Assembly (NCBI GenBank): GCA_002426795.1
Contig: DINQ01000010.1
Location: 1 to 64,000 of the forward strand
DNA from: Bacteroidales bacterium UBA5536
GTDB taxonomy: Bacteria > Bacteroidota > Bacteroidia > Bacteroidales > F082
Reading direction: 5' to 3'
Length of the DNA stretch: 64,000 nt
In this document: one piece after another, positions 8,912 through 16,912 of the stretch
Numbering within the stretch: the first letter of the stretch is position 1
Layout: every line of letters starts with the position of its first letter
Position numbers and translations under genes: made by a program
Notes under the pieces: model-generated
Databases searched by the model: none
Seen by the model: only the letters and a program-made list of their open reading frames with translations
What the model was told of the DNA's origin: nothing

Positions 8912-9730
8912 ATGCCGACCAAAAAACACCTGCTGGGATCTTTCATCCTGATTTTTATTTTTTCCTTGCTGCAATCCTGTTCAACAGTGCCTGTTACCGG
9001 GCGCAAGCAGCTCAGCCTCATTCCTTCATCGCAAATGATGAGCATGAGTTTTCAGCAATATGATGAATTTCTGAAAAGCAACAAACTCTCGACCGATGCT
9101 GCCAAAACGGCCATGGTCAAAGGCGCGGGCACACGAATCAAGACGGCTGTAGAAACTTATTTCCAGCAAAAAAATCTTTCATCACAACTGGATGGTTACA
9201 AATGGGAGTTTAACCTGATCGAGAGTCCGGAGGCCAATGCCTGGTGTATGCCGGGTGGTAAAGTGGTTGTTTATACGGGTATTTTGCCCATCACACAGGA
9301 CGAAACCGGTCTTGCAGTGGTAATGGGGCACGAAATTGCTCATGCCATTGCTGAGCATGGTAACGAGCGCATGAGCCAGGCCTTGATGGCAGAAGCTGGT
9401 GGTGTTGCCCTTGCTGTGGCTTTGCGCGACAAACCTGCCGAAACACAAGCCTTGTGGTTTGCTGCCTATGGAGTTGGTAGTCAGGTGGGCGTGTTATTGC
9501 CATTCAGTCGTCTACACGAAAGTGAAGCAGATCACCTGGGTTTGATATTCATGGCCATGGCAGGATATGATCCGAACAAAGCTGTGGATTTCTGGCAACG
9601 TATGGCTGACATGAAAAATGGACAGTCGCCACCTGAGTTTTTGAGCACCCACCCATCAGATGCAACGCGCATCGCACAGATCAGGAAATGGCTTCCTGAA
9701 GCGATGAAGTATTACAAAGGCGGGAAATAG
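8912..9730 (+). CDS. M48-family metalloprotease lipoprotein
   Basis: A 272-residue zinc metallopeptidase of family M48 (BepA/LoiP-like). It has a lipobox LLQSC (Cys23) followed by the typical PVTGRKQLSLI segment. The zinc-binding HEIAH motif lies at 140-144 and the third ligand E205 lies in HESEADHLG. It likely works in envelope quality control at the inner face of the outer membrane or in the periplasm. It has no TPR extension, unlike BepA. It ends 3 bases from a convergent membrane-protein gene. Confidence 0.9.
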   Translation: MPTKKHLLGSFILIFIFSLLQSCSTVPVTGRKQLSLIPSSQMMSMSFQQYDEFLKSNKLSTDAAKTAMVKGAGTRIKTAVETYFQQKNLSSQLDGYKWEFNLIESPEANAWCMPGGKVVVYTGILPITQDETGLAVVMGHEIAHAIAEHGNERMSQALMAEAGGVALAVALRDKPAETQALWFAAYGVGSQVGVLLPFSRLHESEADHLGLIFMAMAGYDPNKAVDFWQRMADMKNGQSPPEFLSTHPSDATRIAQIRKWLPEAMKYYKGGK

Positions 9731-9733
9731 TTG

Positions 9734-10144
9734 TTATTTCCTGATCAATCCTAATCCCAAAGCAATCAGTGAGATTGCCAATACGGCAATACCGATGTAA
9801 AGAATGGCGATAAAGGCATTGGGCTCAGTGCGACCTGCACCGGCTGCGGCAGCAAAAAATCCGCCGCTCACCAAGACAGCTCCAACAGGAAATCCACCCC
9901 TTACAACCCACTTCCAGCGGTTGCTCAGCTGTGTCTGATCGACGAGCAGTTGTGCAATCAATGCCAGAATCACAAGCACTCCGGCGTGTCCGTGACCTGC
10001 CCTGAACATTGCCTGTTGAAATTCGGTCAGCTCCATTTCTGGATATGAACCCGAAAGTACGCCCAGCAGAAAATTGCCGCCAAACATGATGGTTGTAACG
10101 GAGAGCAGGATGATGCCACTCATCATTTTTGATTCTTTTGTCAT
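9734..10144 (-). CDS. Four-helix membrane protein, unknown
   Basis: A 136-residue integral membrane protein with about four hydrophobic segments (10-30, 50-68, 82-104 and 112-134). A conserved-looking FRAGHGHAGVL motif around 48-58 suggests ligand-binding histidines. I cannot assign a family. It is on the same strand as the response regulator upstream (44 bases away) and converges with the M48 gene. Confidence 0.65.
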   Translation of the reverse strand: MTKESKMMSGIILLSVTTIMFGGNFLLGVLSGSYPEMELTEFQQAMFRAGHGHAGVLVILALIAQLLVDQTQLSNRWKWVVRGGFPVGAVLVSGGFFAAAAGAGRTEPNAFIAILYIGIAVLAISLIALGLGLIRK

Positions 10145-10188
10145 GGTGAAAAGAGTTTGGTTAGTGTTGATATTTAGTTAATTACATC

Positions 10189-10890
10189 TTATTTTATTTC
10201 GAGTTTAAAGCCAGTTCCATGCACATTCGTTATGGTGACGTGTGGGTCGTCTTTCAGGTATTTTCGCAATTTCACGATGAAAACATCCATGCTGCGGCCG
10301 ATGAAATAGTCGCTGTCGCCCCAGATTTTTTGCTGGGCTTCTTCGCGTGTCAGCAGTTTATTGGCGTTTTCGCAGAGCAGCTTGAGCAGCGCCGCTTCCT
10401 TACGCGTAAGGGTTTGATCGCCAAAATCGGAATGTAATACCATATTTTTCGGATCAAATGTAAAGATCCCAATCATGAAAGTTTCTTCATGGTCATCGGG
10501 CATGCGTGTGTTGTCTTTGAGGCAGCGACGCAGAATGGCTTTGATGCGCAGATTCAGCTCTTCGGTGCTGAAGGGCTTTGTAATGTAGTCGTCGCAACCC
10601 AGCTGGAAACCTTTGAGCCGGTCTTCTTTCATCGATTTGGCAGTGAGGAAGATTATGGGGACATAGGGTGTTACTTCGCGTATTTGCGTTGCCAGCGAAA
10701 AACCGTCCAGTTTGGGCAGCATAATGTCAAGCACAACAAGGTCAGCTTTTTCTTTATCGAAAAAAGCAAGTCCCTGCTGACCATCCCTGGCGAGCACAAC
10801 CTCATATTCCATCAACTCGAGATAATCCTGCAGAACCATGCTCAGGTTGGGGTCGTCCTCAACAAGTAATATCTTGATTTTATCATCCAT
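10189..10890 (-). CDS. OmpR-family response regulator
   Basis: A 233-residue two-component regulator. The receiver domain (about 5-120) has acidic residues E11/D12/D13, the phospho-acceptor D55 in VVLDIMLP, and the conserved Lys in FLTAKSM. The C-terminal winged helix (about 135-232) is of the OmpR/PhoB type and ends with TNVHGTGFKLEI. It is directly downstream of its kinase (1 base apart). In arrangement and kinase topology the pair resembles the Bacteroidota RprX/RprY system. Confidence 0.92.
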   Translation of the reverse strand: MDDKIKILLVEDDPNLSMVLQDYLELMEYEVVLARDGQQGLAFFDKEKADLVVLDIMLPKLDGFSLATQIREVTPYVPIIFLTAKSMKEDRLKGFQLGCDDYITKPFSTEELNLRIKAILRRCLKDNTRMPDDHEETFMIGIFTFDPKNMVLHSDFGDQTLTRKEAALLKLLCENANKLLTREEAQQKIWGDSDYFIGRSMDVFIVKLRKYLKDDPHVTITNVHGTGFKLEIK

Positions 10891-10891
10891 A

Positions 10892-12178
10892 TCATTCGTT
10901 TTTGCGCTGTTCGAAGGGTAAAAATAGCTTAAATGTAGTTCCTTGTCCTAATTCGCTTTCCAGCTCAATGCTGCCGTTGTGCATGCCCATCATTCGTTTC
11001 ACATAATATAGTCCGATGCCAAACCCTTTTACATCGTGCACATCACCGGTGTGTACGCGGTATAGATTTTTGAAAACCTGGGCATGATTTTCTCTGGCAA
11101 TGCCAATGCCTTTGTCGCTGATGCGGATCATCATGCCGTTGGTTGTATTAGCTGTGGTAATGGTGATTTCGGGCGATGAGGGAGAATATTTGATGGCATT
11201 GTCAATCAAATTGGCAAAAACATGCGCCAATTGCTGTTGGTCGGCAACCACCTGATCTTTTGATGCGTTGGGTAAATAGGTAATGTGTCCATGCTTTTCC
11301 TGCAACTTCAGCTCAAACCGTTCGATGGTATTTTGCAGGAGTTTGTGGATCTCCAACGTCTTCAGATTGAGTTTGAGTTCTCCTTTTTCGATGATCGCTA
11401 TCTGAAGCAGTTGTTCTACCTGATTTTGCAGACGGGCATTTTCCTGGTTGATCACTTTGGCATAGCGCGACGTTTTGGTTTGGTCTTGCTGAACTGCTGG
11501 TTTCATCAGCATTTCGGAGGCGAGTGAAATGGTGGCAATGGGCGTTTTAAACTCATGCGTCATGTTGTTGATGAAATCGTTCTTCATTTCCGACACCTTC
11601 TTCTGACGCAAGATCGTCACAATGGTAAACCAAAAACTAAAAATAAGAATCAACAGAAAGATCGCTGAGATAACCATCCAGCCAACAAGTTGCCGCATCA
11701 GGTAGTTTTGCTGACGCGGAAAGTAGACACTGAAAAAATAATCGCCTGGCGAAAAAAGCGCCTCTATACTTTGCTGGTGCACCGACTTCAATAATTCCTG
11801 CTGATAGTTTTGATAGTTTCCCATCGAAAACCGAAGGGTGTTTCGGTTGTAGATGCCATACTCGTATCCATCCGTGATTTGCATGCAGCCCAGCTCTGCT
11901 TTAATCAACGAATCGAGCACTGCCGGTTTGATTACGTCTGCGACTTCGGTCTTTTTGATGATACATGGGTCTGGCGATGTCAATTGCTTTAAAGTGGAAT
12001 CGGCATGCATTTCGAGAAGTCGAGTTAAAACCGATTTCATCGACAAACGAACCGAATTGTTGAAATGTTCTTCTTTGAGTTCGAAAGCATTTCTAACCCA
12101 ATAAACCTGCATAATCACTACACCCAACAATGAAACAAATGCCAATACGATGATAGAATTGAGTAGTTTTCGTTTCAT
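10892..12178 (-). CDS. Sensor histidine kinase
   Basis: A 428-residue membrane kinase with two transmembrane helices (about 8-28 and 166-188) around a periplasmic sensing domain of about 135 residues containing three cysteines. The dimerisation/phosphotransfer helix has H208 in MTHEFKTP. The ATPase domain shows the N box LIDNAIKYSP, the G1 box DKGIGIA and the G2 box GFGIGLYYVK. It makes one operon with the response regulator. A promoter element TAACTTTG (minus strand, 12199-12206) lies 21 bases upstream. Confidence 0.93.
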   Translation of the reverse strand: MKRKLLNSIIVLAFVSLLGVVIMQVYWVRNAFELKEEHFNNSVRLSMKSVLTRLLEMHADSTLKQLTSPDPCIIKKTEVADVIKPAVLDSLIKAELGCMQITDGYEYGIYNRNTLRFSMGNYQNYQQELLKSVHQQSIEALFSPGDYFFSVYFPRQQNYLMRQLVGWMVISAIFLLILIFSFWFTIVTILRQKKVSEMKNDFINNMTHEFKTPIATISLASEMLMKPAVQQDQTKTSRYAKVINQENARLQNQVEQLLQIAIIEKGELKLNLKTLEIHKLLQNTIERFELKLQEKHGHITYLPNASKDQVVADQQQLAHVFANLIDNAIKYSPSSPEITITTANTTNGMMIRISDKGIGIARENHAQVFKNLYRVHTGDVHDVKGFGIGLYYVKRMMGMHNGSIELESELGQGTTFKLFLPFEQRKNE

Positions 12179-12198
12179 TTACAGGAATTTATTTCATT

Positions 12199-12206
12199 CA
12201 AAGTTA
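12199..12206 (-). promoter_or_regulatory. -7 promoter element for kinase/regulator operon
   Basis: On the minus strand the sequence reads TAACTTTG, a match to TAnnTTTG. It lies 21 bases before the kinase start codon at 12178. No well-spaced TTG box is seen upstream; the phased TTAACA repeats occupy that region, which fits an activator-dependent promoter. Confidence 0.5.
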
Positions 12207-12231
12207 CGGCTAATGTGTCAATTGCGCCAGC

Positions 12232-12270
12232 ATTAACATTTCGTTAACAGTAATTAACAAGGCATTAACA
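12232..12270. promoter_or_regulatory. Four phased TTAACA direct repeats
   Basis: The heptamers ATTAACA (12232), GTTAACA (12243), ATTAACA (12253) and ATTAACA (12264) start 11, 10 and 11 bases apart, about one helical turn each. They lie between divergent -7 elements at 12199-12206 (kinase operon) and 12292-12299 (small exported protein). OmpR-family regulators bind such same-face direct repeats, so the neighbouring response regulator is the obvious candidate. Confidence 0.6.
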
Positions 12271-12291
12271 GCTTTCGCCTGTTCTCGCATA

Positions 12292-12299
12292 TATCTTTG
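12292..12299 (+). promoter_or_regulatory. -7 promoter element for small Lys/Cys-rich gene
   Basis: TATCTTTG matches TAnnTTTG, 30 bases before the ATG at 12330. The last TTAACA repeat ends 21 bases upstream, about where a -33 box would lie. Confidence 0.55.
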
Positions 12300-12329
12300 T
12301 CACTGTAAAACATTTAATATTTGATACAC

Positions 12330-12554
12330 ATGAAAAAATTCGCAATAGGTTTGGCTTTCTTCGCTTTTATGGCTTTCGGCGTTTCAACACTTCAACCCGT
12401 AATGGCTGCAGGAACTAATGTGCATACTACCCTGCTTCAGGAAGTAAAGAAAGATAAAAAAGAAACAAAGAAAGTTAAAAAAGAAGCTTGTTCAGAAAAA
12501 AAGTCTTGCTGCAAGAGCGAATGTAAAGACGACAAAAAGTCTGACAAAAAATAA
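12330..12554 (+). CDS. Small exported Lys/Cys-rich protein
   Basis: A 74-residue protein. The ATG at 12330 (MKKFAIG) is chosen over a TTG three codons earlier because it gives a standard signal peptide, cleaved near VMAAG (about 25-27). The mature part is about half lysine, with acidic residues and four cysteines (54, 60, 61, 65) near the C-terminus. It has no recognised domain. A metal-binding or redox-sensing role is possible but unproven. It is divergent from the two-component operon and shares the phased-repeat region with it, so it may be a target of that system. Confidence 0.65.
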   Translation: MKKFAIGLAFFAFMAFGVSTLQPVMAAGTNVHTTLLQEVKKDKKETKKVKKEACSEKKSCCKSECKDDKKSDKK

Positions 12555-12590
12555 TCATAAATCCCAACGTTTTGTTTTAATTTGGTTTGG

Positions 12591-12622
12591 GCCTTCCGAT
12601 GTGATATCGGGGGGCTTTTTTT
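12591..12622 (+). terminator. Rho-independent terminator
   Basis: GCCTTCCGAT (12591-12600) pairs with ATCGGGGGGC (12606-12615), including two G-T wobbles, and is followed by seven T. It ends the transcript of the small Lys/Cys-rich gene. Confidence 0.7.
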
Positions 12623-12668
12623 ATGCCTGTATGGCCCGACTTACGTATCTTTGCAACAATTGAAAATT

Positions 12669-13079
12669 ATGGCAACAACACACACAACTTACATCGGAGA
12701 ACTGCGCACAGAGATGACGCACCTTCAGTCGGGTGAAATGGTAATAACCGACGCACCTGTCGATAACAAAGGAAAAGGTGAAGCTTTTTCGCCCACAGAT
12801 TTGGTGGCGTCCGCATTGGGTAGCTGTATGCTGACTATCATGGGCATCGCAGCCCGCGAGCACAGCTTCACCATTGATGGAACCAGGGCAGAAATCACCA
12901 AAATCATGGCGTCCGATCCTCGGAGAATCAGCGAAGTAAAGATTATTCTGACTTTTCCGGATGTCACTTATACCGACAGACAAAAGAAAATTCTGGAAAA
13001 AATTTCAAAAACCTGCCCGGTTGCGCTGAGTCTGCATCCCGATCTGAAACAAGATGTTCAATTGATTTTTAAGGATTAA
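12669..13079 (+). CDS. OsmC-family peroxide-reducing protein
   Basis: A 136-residue OsmC/Ohr-family protein. The ATG at 12669 gives the normal family length; an earlier in-frame start would run through the terminator. The two conserved redox cysteines are present: C53 in ALGSCML and C116 in KTCPVALSLHPD. Family members reduce organic hydroperoxides through a Cys-Cys pair. The fit is to the YhfA/OsmC subgroup rather than to Ohr proper. A thioesterase gene follows after 4 bases, so the two are likely co-transcribed. Confidence 0.85.
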   Translation: MATTHTTYIGELRTEMTHLQSGEMVITDAPVDNKGKGEAFSPTDLVASALGSCMLTIMGIAAREHSFTIDGTRAEITKIMASDPRRISEVKIILTFPDVTYTDRQKKILEKISKTCPVALSLHPDLKQDVQLIFKD

Positions 13080-13083
13080 CGGC

Positions 13084-13464
13084 ATGCTTATACGTATTGC
13101 GCCTGGAGTGAAAGGCGTTCAGGAACTTGAAGTGCAGCAAAAGGACACGGCAACAGCATACGGGTCAGGGCTTGTGGAGGTTTTCGCCACACCTGCCATG
13201 ATCGCTTTTATGGAAATGACAGCCATGAAGAGTATTGAGAATCTTTTGCCAAAAGGTGCGACCACAGTTGGAACCGAAGTACATGTGAAACACCTGCGTG
13301 CAACACCAGTAGGGCACATAGTGCGTTGCGAAAGTAATGTGGTTGAGGTAGTGGGGAAGAAAATTGTATTTGAATTACTGGTGTTCGATGATGAAATTCT
13401 GGTCGGTCATGGGCACCACGCACGCTACGTGGTTGATAAGGCCAAGTTTATGTCGCAGTTGTAA
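13084..13464 (+). CDS. Hotdog-fold thioesterase (FlK-like)
   Basis: A 126-residue single hotdog domain. The motif EVFATPAMIAFMEMTA (about 32-47) with its acidic residue, the following VGTEVHVKHLRATPVG and the GHGHHARYVV ending are typical of FlK-type (fluoroacetyl-CoA-like) thioesterases, which hydrolyse small acyl-CoA thioesters. The true substrate is unknown. It begins 4 bases after the osmC-like gene. Confidence 0.8.
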   Translation: MLIRIAPGVKGVQELEVQQKDTATAYGSGLVEVFATPAMIAFMEMTAMKSIENLLPKGATTVGTEVHVKHLRATPVGHIVRCESNVVEVVGKKIVFELLVFDDEILVGHGHHARYVVDKAKFMSQL

Positions 13465-13523
13465 ATTATTGTAAGCAATATGATTGAATCATTCTGATTC
13501 ATCAATGACAAATTAAAACAAGA

Positions 13524-13919
13524 ATGAAATACCTATTTAAAAAATGGAATTTGTTATTTGTTGCACTCCTTGTTTTGGGATGTTCGAAGAGCAGTGACAT
13601 TTCAGATTTGAGTTGTCAACTTCAAACCAACAAAACTGTTGTGGAGGTTAATAGTATCGATGTAACTTATTCACTTGAAGCCGAAGGCGATTATAAAGTC
13701 GTAAGTTTTTACTATTATGACGAATCGGGCAAAGTGGTATTACAAAACCCTGAAGTGCCCTATGAATTCACTGTTACGCTCACTGATCAAAAAACCATTG
13801 AAGCGGGAGCTCAGGGATCAGTCAAAAACGGATCGATCAAGGTTAGCTATAAAGCCACATCTGACACGGCTGTTTATCAGGGACTGGATCAATGCGAACA
13901 ACAAAGCACCGATCAATAA
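13524..13919 (+). CDS. Small lipoprotein of unknown function
   Basis: A 131-residue protein with a lipobox LVLGC (Cys20), then a beta-rich domain with SFYYYDESGKVV and VPYEFTVTL, suggesting an immunoglobulin-like or PKD-like fold. Two further cysteines (about 31 and 124) could form a disulfide. I recognise no family. It stands 59 bases after the thioesterase gene and converges with the GH13 gene. Confidence 0.6.
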   Translation: MKYLFKKWNLLFVALLVLGCSKSSDISDLSCQLQTNKTVVEVNSIDVTYSLEAEGDYKVVSFYYYDESGKVVLQNPEVPYEFTVTLTDQKTIEAGAQGSVKNGSIKVSYKATSDTAVYQGLDQCEQQSTDQ

Positions 13920-13935
13920 ACTGAAATAGAATCAG

Positions 13936-16740
13936 TTAGTTCTTTACCAGTTTGGAGTAGCCAATGCTGTTGCCAAGCTGAACCCTTACCAGGTAAATTC
14001 CGCTCACCAAGTTGTCCGATTGATCAATAGTGAGTTTTTGTAGTCCTGCCTGCATCCTGCCTTCAAAAACCTGCTCGACAAGTTGTCCCGAAAGGTTGAA
14101 TACCTGTACACTTCCAATACCACTTTCTTTCAGATTAAGCATCAGCTCTACCTGATTTGCCGATGGATTCGGGAATAACTGAAACTCCAGATTTGAATCA
14201 AGGCTGCTCTCATCCAAACCCACAAAAGTCGGTGAAGTGAGTCGTTTGCTCGTGAATATTTTGAATTCACCGGCTTCCAGGTGAATGGGCGCACTTACAT
14301 CGGTCACATTGATTGAGTCATTTCCGTAATAGTCGTACCACCAACCGGTAGTGTAAAACTGTGGGTTGATTTCGATGCTGTTTACGTCGAAGTTTGACAA
14401 CACAGCAACTGACATATCATCTCCATGCAGTTGCAGTCGTTTGCCCGCGCCAATTGCGCTGAGGGTGTAATCGGTTGAATTGAAGACGTCTTGCGATTTC
14501 TTTAGCTCAATAAGTGAGCTGTAATAGTCGAAGAGTAAGCGGCGATCCCAGTTTTGTTGGTAATTCCAGCGAATAGGCTTGGGACAAACCCTGCATGGAT
14601 CATCAATGCTGACATCGTATCCTAATTCACCAAACTGCCAGATCATTTTTGGACCAGGAACCAGCAGGAACATGGCAGCTGCAGCAGCCTCGCGTTTCGC
14701 GGCGATATCCAGTTTACGGGTGTCATGATATGGATTGTCGTGGTTGCCGTAGGTAATGTTTTTAAACATTTGTCTTTCTTCATCATGACTTTCCATATAA
14801 CCCACCAAATGAGGTTTCGACCAGCCTCGTTTCTGGTAAGAAACACCTGAAAAATCTGAGGTTGACAAATATCCCATTGTGGCTTCGTTGTAGGCATAAG
14901 ACATATTTCCCCACAGCATCATGCCGTAAGTAGAAAGCTCACGCTCTTCTGAATTGTCAGCAAAATGTTCTAAAATGACATAGGATTCAGGATCTACTTC
15001 CCAGATTTTATCGGCCATGCGTTTCAGGATCGCGATGCGCTGACTGTTATAGGCACCGCCATCGCCAACCACATTGCTGAAACCTTTGGTGAAGTCGAAG
15101 CGATAACCGTCGACCTTGAATTCTTCAATCCAGAATCGGGTAACTTTGTCCACAAATGTTTTAGTGAAAATGCTTTCGTGGTCAAAATCGTATCCCCAGC
15201 AATAGGGTTCGTGCGGGCAAACCTGATTATACCAGGGATTTTGCGCGGTAACCTGTCCGGTAGCCGAGTTGAAATACATCTGAACCATAGGCGATTGACC
15301 GTATGAATGATTCAGTACCATGTCGATGATAACAGCAATGCCGCGTCGGTGGCATTCGTCGATAAATCGTTTGTAATCATCGGTTGTGCCATAGGCCTTG
15401 TCAGTTGCAAAGTAGAACGAAGGATTGTAACCCCAGGAGTCATTTCCTTCAAATTCATTGATAGGCATGAGTTCGATGGCGTTTACACCCAATCTTTGCA
15501 GGTAATCCAGTGTATCCATAACCGTCTTGATGTCGCGTGTGGCCACAAAATCACGGATGTGCAATTCATAAATAATCAGGTCTTCGTTGGCTGGAGCCAC
15601 AAAGTCGTCGTGTTGCCAGTTGAATGCCTGCTGAGCCGTTTGAAACACAGAAACGATTCCGCTTGTTTTGCCTGTCGGATAGGGAATCAGATTGGGATAT
15701 GTAGAGGCAGGAATGTAGGGGTCGTTCCATGGGTCAAGCACTTTATGTGTCATCGGGTCAGCAACTTTCAGCTCGCCATCAATAAAGTATTGGTAAACAT
15801 ATTCTCTTCCGGGTTCCAGGTTTGTTACTTCGATCCAATATCGGTTTTGGTCGGGGGTACGTTTCATGAAGTTGGCCGAGGATAGTTGCCAGTCGTTGAA
15901 ATCGCCAATCACAAATACGTAATTTTTGTAGGGAGCCAACAGGCAAAACACCACGGTTGTGTCATTGATGTAATTAACGCCTTCAGAAATTCCGGCAGGA
16001 AGCGCTTCGGTAACGAGCTGCGGCCTCACAAAATAGAAAAAGGAGTCGGCTACCATCTCTGTATTGGCATAGGCAATGGCTTTCACCCAGCTTTCGCCTG
16101 AGCTTCCGGGATTGATGGTGTAGTTCAGGGTGTTTGAAGTTGTTTGTGCTACACGTGCATTGTCGATGAATAATACGGTTGAGTCGGCATTGCTACTACT
16201 CACTTCAACCGGGATGGTTTCGCCGGCCTCGATGAGCACCTGTGGTTGAGATGGTTGCACAATCATCAGGTTGAGACCATCGTCGTATACATCATAAAAA
16301 ATATCGGTGTTGTCTTCTGTCTTTCCTTCGAGCCATGCACCATCAACCTCCACGCCACTGCGAAACACGAAGGCCATTTTTTCGATGGTTTCGCCGGCCG
16401 GAACGCCGTAAAATGATCTGATATCCGGACTAATCGATAGGGTGTAAGTGTCAGTTGCAATGCGTGTTAACTTGGCTTTTGGGATGTTTACACCCCAGTT
16501 GGAAATCACATATTTCCAATCTGAGCCACTCGTGCTGTTGTTGGTAATCACACCTGTATGGGCATATACATCTCCGGTGTAACCGGCCAGTCCGCCACTT
16601 CCCTGGTCAGCATGGAAAGTCAAAACAACAGCGTCGTTTGAGGTAGGAAATACAGGTTCAACGGTAATGACCTGAGCCGAAACGAACGTCAGGCCAATGA
16701 ACAGAAATACAAGTGTAAGAAGGTGCTTTTTGTGTGGCAT
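13936..16740 (-). CDS. T9SS-exported GH13 alpha-amylase family enzyme
   Basis: A 934-residue secreted glycoside hydrolase. The ATG at 16740 (MPHKKH) gives a proper signal peptide. The order is signal, two beta-sandwich modules (about 20-240), a CBM48/isoamylase N-terminal-like domain (about 250-345, YVFVIGDFNDWQ), the GH13 barrel (about 390-780) and a T9SS sorting domain (last 75 residues, starting FPNPSANQVE). Catalytic residues are D549 (GYRFDFTKG), E591 (VILEHF) and D653 (SHDEE). It likely attacks starch or glycogen at the cell surface or outside, supplying the neighbouring Sus systems. Confidence 0.9.
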   Translation of the reverse strand: MPHKKHLLTLVFLFIGLTFVSAQVITVEPVFPTSNDAVVLTFHADQGSGGLAGYTGDVYAHTGVITNNSTSGSDWKYVISNWGVNIPKAKLTRIATDTYTLSISPDIRSFYGVPAGETIEKMAFVFRSGVEVDGAWLEGKTEDNTDIFYDVYDDGLNLMIVQPSQPQVLIEAGETIPVEVSSSNADSTVLFIDNARVAQTTSNTLNYTINPGSSGESWVKAIAYANTEMVADSFFYFVRPQLVTEALPAGISEGVNYINDTTVVFCLLAPYKNYVFVIGDFNDWQLSSANFMKRTPDQNRYWIEVTNLEPGREYVYQYFIDGELKVADPMTHKVLDPWNDPYIPASTYPNLIPYPTGKTSGIVSVFQTAQQAFNWQHDDFVAPANEDLIIYELHIRDFVATRDIKTVMDTLDYLQRLGVNAIELMPINEFEGNDSWGYNPSFYFATDKAYGTTDDYKRFIDECHRRGIAVIIDMVLNHSYGQSPMVQMYFNSATGQVTAQNPWYNQVCPHEPYCWGYDFDHESIFTKTFVDKVTRFWIEEFKVDGYRFDFTKGFSNVVGDGGAYNSQRIAILKRMADKIWEVDPESYVILEHFADNSEERELSTYGMMLWGNMSYAYNEATMGYLSTSDFSGVSYQKRGWSKPHLVGYMESHDEERQMFKNITYGNHDNPYHDTRKLDIAAKREAAAAAMFLLVPGPKMIWQFGELGYDVSIDDPCRVCPKPIRWNYQQNWDRRLLFDYYSSLIELKKSQDVFNSTDYTLSAIGAGKRLQLHGDDMSVAVLSNFDVNSIEINPQFYTTGWWYDYYGNDSINVTDVSAPIHLEAGEFKIFTSKRLTSPTFVGLDESSLDSNLEFQLFPNPSANQVELMLNLKESGIGSVQVFNLSGQLVEQVFEGRMQAGLQKLTIDQSDNLVSGIYLVRVQLGNSIGYSKLVKN

Positions 16741-16765
16741 TGAATTGAGGATTTGGAGATTTGTA

Positions 16766-16773
16766 CAAATATA
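16766..16773 (-). promoter_or_regulatory. -7 promoter element for T9SS GH13 gene
   Basis: The minus strand reads TATATTTG, a match to TAnnTTTG, 25 bases before the start codon at 16740. A CAAACCGTTG string at 16830-16839, about 56 bases further upstream, weakly resembles the LacI-type palindromes of the Sus region. Confidence 0.5.
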
Positions 16774-16912
16774 CAACTATGCTGGCCAACGAGTCGAAAT
16801 ATGACGGCTAAAACCGACTTTTTCAATTGCAAACCGTTGTTATAAAAAACCATGAACCAAATTCCTGTTGTCGGTTTGGCTCGTGGATTGGTTTGATGAA
16901 GGAGTTCTGTGA

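Noticed and set aside
15307..15885. 192-codon plus-strand frame inside the T9SS GH13 gene
   Set aside because: It is a shadow of the GH13 gene, whose catalytic motifs are certain; the frame has no domain of its own.
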